Positions 59,526-64,000 of a stretch of 64,000 nt of DNA are shown in pieces. This stretch comes from Alectoria sarmentosa (lineage: Eukaryota; Ascomycota; Lecanoromycetes; Lecanorales; Parmeliaceae). How positions within the stretch are numbered: the first letter of the stretch is position 1; each line of letters opens with the position of its first letter. Position numbers and translations under genes: made by a program. The DNA lies in contig WOGZ01000127.1 in NCBI GenBank assembly GCA_009733775.1, positions 1 to 64,000 of the forward strand, in the 5' to 3' direction. The notes under the pieces were generated by a model. The model made no database searches and was not told where the DNA came from. It saw only the letters and a program-made list of their open reading frames with translations.

Positions 59526-59540
59526 TAGGGTTAGGGTTAA
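59526..59540 (+). repeat. Short interstitial telomere-like repeat
   Basis: TAGGGTTAGGGTTAA, two TTAGGG units in the upstream region of the F-box gene. Too short to imply a chromosome end or fusion; it may equally be a protein-binding site. Confidence 0.7.
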
Positions 59541-59789
59541 GAATGCGGTGGACTACGGTGCACTCGGTCAAGTCGAGCCTAGCGCTATGCTGCCAGCGAC
59601 TAACACTTGGCGCGTCGCACCTTCCCTTACTTAATCCCAAACGCAGCTGCAGGACACAGATTTTTCACCACAAACACTCTCTCGGCACACTCAGCCTCAA
59701 CAGGCTTACTTCATACCCGTCTGTCTCTGCTCTGTCTTCCTCAAGATTCCTAGAGCTCCTCGACTCGTCAGCCAAGACGAAACTTCGAC

Positions 59790-61256
59790 ATGGAACAAGC
59801 TTACCTTTCAATGTCTTCCGAGCGACAAGCAGCGGGTACATCCTGCACTCAACTACCTATCGAGCTCATCATTCAGACGCTTGGTCATCTGGAGAAACAC
59901 GAACTCAAGATTGTCAGACTTGTGTGCAAGACATGGTCCCACTACGCTTCGGAACCCTTATTCGATAAATTGTATATAAGCCCTCGGGAAGAGGATATCA
60001 GGGTTTTCAAGTTGATCACGCAGCATCCTCAGCTACGCCGATGCATCAAAAAGCTTGAATACGATGCTACTCACTTCTCACCAGACCTATCGATCATGGG
60101 TTATGTTCGCAATCTAATCGGTTGTGCTCCGCTCGAAACCAAAGTTTTTAATGACATGCGCCAGATCCGCGAGAGAGAGGTTCTTGATCCACAAATTGAC
60201 AAGTACCTCAGCTGGCTTATTTCCTGGCGGAATAACGCACCAGACTCTTGGTCATGCGAGAAGTTCAAGCACTATGATTTTGTTATCGAAGGTCATCGCA
60301 GTTGGGAGGAGTGCGCTGCATACCAACAGAGGTGCATCAAGTCCGGAGACTACCTTCGGATACTGGTCTATGGACTACGCAACCTCGATCGCGTCGAATC
60401 CGTTCATGAGTGTCAGGAATGGGATATCCGGCCTTCCCAATATCATCAAGCTCACTACTACAATTCTCCTTTTGGCCGGACCTGGTCTATCTTTCGTGCG
60501 CAACCCAGGTGTTGGAGAAAGGATGGTTCACTTGCAAATGGATTTGACGATTTTTGGCTACTCACCACGGCACTAGCCCTTTCTCAGAGGCGCATCCGAG
60601 ATTTCAATACCGCAGAGCTGCCATCCATTGTCTTTGATACATTGAAACATACGACGGAGAGCATGGTCGAGTGTAGCGTCGATGCATACTCTGGACTCGA
60701 AAATCTTAGTCTCACGCTCTGGCACAAAGTATCGCAAGCTGGACCCGATTCGAAGCTCGACAAGCTGTCAGGACTACAGACCCTCCTCGGATCAATGACC
60801 AGCTTGAAAACCCTGAATCTCCATTTTCCAGGTAAATCCCGGCCGCACTTCAGAAGGTCTGGAGGGCATTGTAGCCTCAAGCGAGTTTTACCGGCCGAGG
60901 TTCGTTGGACGGGATTGACTTCATTCAGATTGGGTGCCGTGTCTACCTCTGCTAAGCATCTTGTCCAACTCCTAACAATAAGAATGCCGAATTTACAGGA
61001 ACTTCACTTTCTCTGGGTTTACCTTGTCGAAGACAAATGGGAGGGTGTCTTTGAGTGTATGAAGAGATCGATGCATCTTCGGCATCTCTCTCTGGGTCAG
61101 GGCACGGCATTATGGGAAAAATGGCTGTGCGCAACCGGCTTTATCCATGCTAGAGATATCGAAAACTATGTCTTACGCAGTGGTCGACATCCGTGTCTTC
61201 TCTCAGACGAGCCAGACTCGGCCTCCGAGAAGTATCTGTCGGCACCCTGGCTTTAG
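59790..61256 (+). CDS. F-box protein with leucine-rich C-terminal part, 488 aa
   Basis: Likely substrate adaptor of an SCF ubiquitin ligase. The F-box is at about residues 18-62: TSCTQLPIELIIQTLGHLEK then LKIVRLVCKTWSHYASEPLF, with the LP, L..VC..W and final LF/Y positions of the motif. The remainder is typical of the large fungal F-box family, with irregular leucine-rich segments such as LSGLQTLLGSMTSLKTLNLH and MPNLQELHFLWVYL. A single exon starting at ATG 59,790 (TTCGACATGGAA). It appears intact. The target is unknown. Confidence 0.88.
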   Translation: MEQAYLSMSSERQAAGTSCTQLPIELIIQTLGHLEKHELKIVRLVCKTWSHYASEPLFDKLYISPREEDIRVFKLITQHPQLRRCIKKLEYDATHFSPDLSIMGYVRNLIGCAPLETKVFNDMRQIREREVLDPQIDKYLSWLISWRNNAPDSWSCEKFKHYDFVIEGHRSWEECAAYQQRCIKSGDYLRILVYGLRNLDRVESVHECQEWDIRPSQYHQAHYYNSPFGRTWSIFRAQPRCWRKDGSLANGFDDFWLLTTALALSQRRIRDFNTAELPSIVFDTLKHTTESMVECSVDAYSGLENLSLTLWHKVSQAGPDSKLDKLSGLQTLLGSMTSLKTLNLHFPGKSRPHFRRSGGHCSLKRVLPAEVRWTGLTSFRLGAVSTSAKHLVQLLTIRMPNLQELHFLWVYLVEDKWEGVFECMKRSMHLRHLSLGQGTALWEKWLCATGFIHARDIENYVLRSGRHPCLLSDEPDSASEKYLSAPWL

Positions 61257-62089
61257 TCTTGAACGTGTCGTCGTCACTCGCAGCCTGCATCAGATTTGTT
61301 CCGCCAAGTCTGAACCTGAGGACTGTGATAGAGGCCGTGAGCAACGATAGTCGCTGCAGTGGGACTGTGGGTTAGTGAGTCGCATAGGAAGTCAGGGATT
61401 AGTAGCTATAGCCCATGGCCCCCACATGGAATGTTTCGCAAACGCGGTCATAGCAGGAGACACGTGTCATGATGGAGTGGTATATATGCCTGTCCTGCAC
61501 CTGGCAGTGGCTCTTCGTTCGATTCTATCTCTTTCAGAGCCACAATATTTTTGCCCAACTGCCCTCACCTGTATATAGCTTTATTTTGTACTCCAGGTCT
61601 ATGCTGCTACAAGCACGGGAGTCTTCTAAGCGCCAGGGTACGAGATCATGTCTGTTCAGGCTCTCTATTCGCTGGTGGCCCTGGCGCTGGGACAGCCCAA
61701 TCACTACTATCTACGACATTTGTATACCTCCATTTGTGTGTGTGATGTGGGCATTCGAGTATGCGAGTACGAACAAGGCCTGGCAAATTGGTCATACAGG
61801 AATATTATATCATTCTTCATGCATATTGAATAACACTGCTATGGGTTATTGCGGAGCAGGAAAACAATCTGCTTTGATGGTTGAAAAACCTTTGAAGAGT
61901 CATTTTCCATTTGATAAAATTTCTAGATTGCCTGATAAATCCGAATTCATTCATGACCACGCCCGCATGCAATTTGCAATTTACAAAGCGGCAAAAGACC
62001 CTTAATGAGCGAAATGAAAGCCTGGGGTCCTCAAGAAGGCAGGCAGCGCCACGCTGAGATGTAGCTGATGGAAGACTTTGATGTGGGGT
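61257..62089. other. Convergent intergenic region
   Basis: 3' ends of the F-box gene (+) and the GPI-anchor gene (-). An open frame at 61,469-62,005 (+) has no domain, and its composition gives no support for a gene. Confidence 0.5.
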
Positions 62090-64000
62090 CTATATCACAA
62101 TGGCAGACCAAACGCCGGCGCACAAGACGACGTTGATTATCAAGTGATGAAAGATTGCCCATAACGCTACATTCACATATTTGGGTGCAAGCACCGTCCA
62201 CAAGACCGGATCGTTCCGCAACCAGATACAGGCGAGCATCACTGCTAGGGTGCTGGAAGCCGTGAAGATGGTGTGGAAAATCAAATGCTCGAAAAAGGGC
62301 CGTCGCTGTTGAACTAGGCGCCCGGTCTTGTATTCTGTGCTCGAAGCAGGATCGTCGTTCATCAGGGAGACGCTCAAGCCGTCGTACCCGCTATTGCTGC
62401 TGCCGTTGATCTGAGTTTTGCCGCTGGAGCTGAGCTTTCTGGTTATCTTAGTGACACCATCGAAGGTAGAGTCGGCGGAGACTGTTTTGCTCTTGCTGAA
62501 GCGTGCTGTTTGGCCATCGTTAGCTTCGAGCCATGCGAGAAGCATGCGTAGACTCGCAAGAGACCACCATACGGGACCGAGCCAGTTGCTGAGAATGGTT
62601 TGGAAAGACACGGCGAAGACGTTGAAATCATTGTTGGTGTGATCGATCCCGTTGTATCCATTCATCATGTCAAAGGAGGCAAAGGAATTATCGCGACCGC
62701 CTGCGTAGAAAGAGCTTTGGCCAAGTAATAGCGTAGTGACGGCGATTTCTGAGGGATTGAGTTTGGCTCCAGAAGATACTTTGAAAACATATCAGCATTG
62801 ATTCAATAGGCAAAGCAAGATGGGAAGTGGAGACGTATGTGTACTAGGAAGCGTTTCGCGTGGAGGAACCTACACAGCCATTTGACTTGGAGATCAAATA
62901 TCGTATACAGGGCAAGATTCTTAGGCCGTGTCTGAGATCTGATATAGAAACTGGCTAGTTCTACGATTCCGGCCATGGTTACTACGAGTACTGGTCAGCT
63001 TCTTCTGTTTGGTCCAGGAAAAGAGAGCCGGCTACACGTACCATTTCTGCTCACACGTTGTGAGAAAACGGACAGCATAAGCAGATGAACAATGCAGGCA
63101 GCCAAGCCTGTCCACAGGATTCTGAGGCAACGGTTTCGATCCAAACTGAGCAGAGAATTTTCGAGCCATAGAGGCATGAAGTTCACCAGTTCCGGATTGA
63201 AGGCTTGTGTTGAACACAGTTTGAATGTAACAGCCAAGAAGCCAAAAGCGTAGGGTGTTACCAGAGAGGCCAGCGAGCCCAGACCAAGATTCTTGGAGAT
63301 GGTGTTCGCTGCGAGGACCCATGTCATGGAGCCTAGCGCCCACAGGAAAATGGGATAATCAAACAGGAAGTCATGAATATACTCCACGGTTGAATATGGC
63401 ACGTCGCCTCTCGGGTTCAAGGACTGACTGAGAAATTGAAGCACGACGGGGCACGCAGACTTCAACCAGTGTTCTCCTGTAGTAGCCCTGTCACAACATT
63501 GAGCCTGACTTGCCGCAGTCACCGCAAACAAGGAGCTCGTTTCATACCTTTTGATCCCAAGGTAGCCCAACCAGCCCAGAGATGTCCAGTACCAATAAAG
63601 ATGTTCTTCCTCCACAAGCCGGCCTCTGAACATCGTTATGGCGTGAAGAGTAGTGAATATAACGAAAACTATGCCACCAAAGTCCCAAGGCGCTTTTGAT
63701 AATTTGTAGCCCTTCACAAGCAAAAGCATCAAGGCAGCCATGCAGGTAATGCCGGCCGAAAGATGGAGGAAGCTGAGGTTGTTGAGGGGCACGCTGAGAA
63801 TTTTCTGTGCGCAGTCAGAGAACTACATTGAATCAGCATCTCAAAGACATTCTAATCAAGTGATGGCGTATTAGAGCAGGTCAATCGGGAACCATACGTC
63901 GTTGATAGCTTGTCCTAGATCTTCACTGCTCGTGTTTGGCAAAAAGTTTCGGTTTTCTTCCGCAAGTTTCACTGCTTCCCAAAAGCAGATGACCCGGCTT
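62090..64000 (-). CDS. LAS21: GPI ethanolamine phosphate transferase 2 (LAS21/GPI7), C-terminal part, cut by window edge
   Basis: Endoplasmic-reticulum multi-pass enzyme that adds ethanolamine phosphate to the second mannose of GPI anchors. Only the membrane half is inside the window. Exons: from the window edge to 63898, then 63822-63548, 63487-63042, 62981-62874 and 62778-62090; introns of 75, 60, 60 and 95 nt join in one frame (505 codons after the edge exon). Landmarks: repeated hydrophobic helices (ITCMAALMLLLVKGY; YPIFLWALGSMTWVLA), FYAGGRDNSFASFDMMNGYN then GI, SNWLGPVWWSLASLRMLLA, and a final LAPKYVNVALWAIFHHLIIN. These match the end of LAS21/GPI7 proteins, which carry 'FFxGGxxNSxxxxDLSNAYNG' and 'SNWAGPIWW'. 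GPI13/PIG-O is a less likely alternative. The catalytic alkaline-phosphatase-like domain lies beyond 64,000. Confidence 0.85.

Noticed and set aside
61469..62005. 178-codon plus-strand frame
   Set aside because: No domain or homology signal, lies in a convergent intergenic region; treated as chance.
1..64000. CRISPR arrays, rRNA and tRNA genes
   Set aside because: No regularly spaced repeats, rRNA-like blocks or convincing tRNA cloverleaf were noticed; tandem repeats seen lack spacer structure and the DNA is eukaryotic.

Overview
The window looks like nuclear DNA of a filamentous ascomycete (Pezizomycotina). Evidence: many short GT..AG introns with fungal donor and branch motifs, typical ascomycete gene families, and sharply alternating base composition. 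Very AT-rich blocks (about 1-26,840 and 32,660-43,360) are packed with dead transposons whose codons changed by C-to-T and G-to-A, as expected of repeat-induced point mutation (RIP). Gene-bearing islands (about 26,840-32,640 and 43,361-64,000) have normal composition. This is a 'two-speed' genome layout. Placement below subphylum (perhaps Leotiomycetes) is only a guess.

Left AT-rich block: a Helitron helicase relic (about 1,140-2,095); a short LTR-like element with tandem repeats (2,778-4,430) whose second terminal repeat is split by a complete but dead Ty3/Gypsy element (Gypsy-1, + strand, 4,431-11,774); a pair of 149-bp LTR-like repeats enclosing a second Gypsy element (Gypsy-2, - strand, 13,832-20,568); and a Ty1/Copia element (- strand, 21,629-26,837) that forms the border with the first gene island.

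Island 1 (26.8-32.6 kb) holds two intact minus-strand genes: an unusually intron-rich NADP-type glutamate dehydrogenase (9 exons, 458 aa) and an MFS transporter (3 exons, 494 aa). A diverged tandem duplication of about 200 bp marks its right edge.

The second AT-rich block contains a dead Gypsy-3 pol (+ strand; protease-, RT- and integrase-like relics), a foldback/MITE-like palindrome that escaped RIP, and short inverted termini with hairpins at both edges (33,862 and 43,360).

Island 2 (43.4-64 kb) begins with a 2-oxoglutarate/Fe(II) oxygenase (-) divergent from a GAD/CSAD-like PLP decarboxylase (+), then a gamma-butyrobetaine/trimethyllysine-dioxygenase-like oxygenase (+). A Cys-rich metallothionein-like gene, a possible small secreted protein, a broken coding remnant, a 90-N assembly gap, a SnoaL-like protein, a hypothetical SANT-like protein, an F-box protein and the 3' part of a LAS21/GPI7 gene follow.

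The most interesting reading is that GDH, MFS, the two 2-oxoglutarate oxygenases and the decarboxylase form one small glutamate/2-oxoglutarate-linked metabolic cluster without a classical backbone enzyme, now split by a RIP-degraded transposon block. That is inference from gene content and proximity, not demonstrated.
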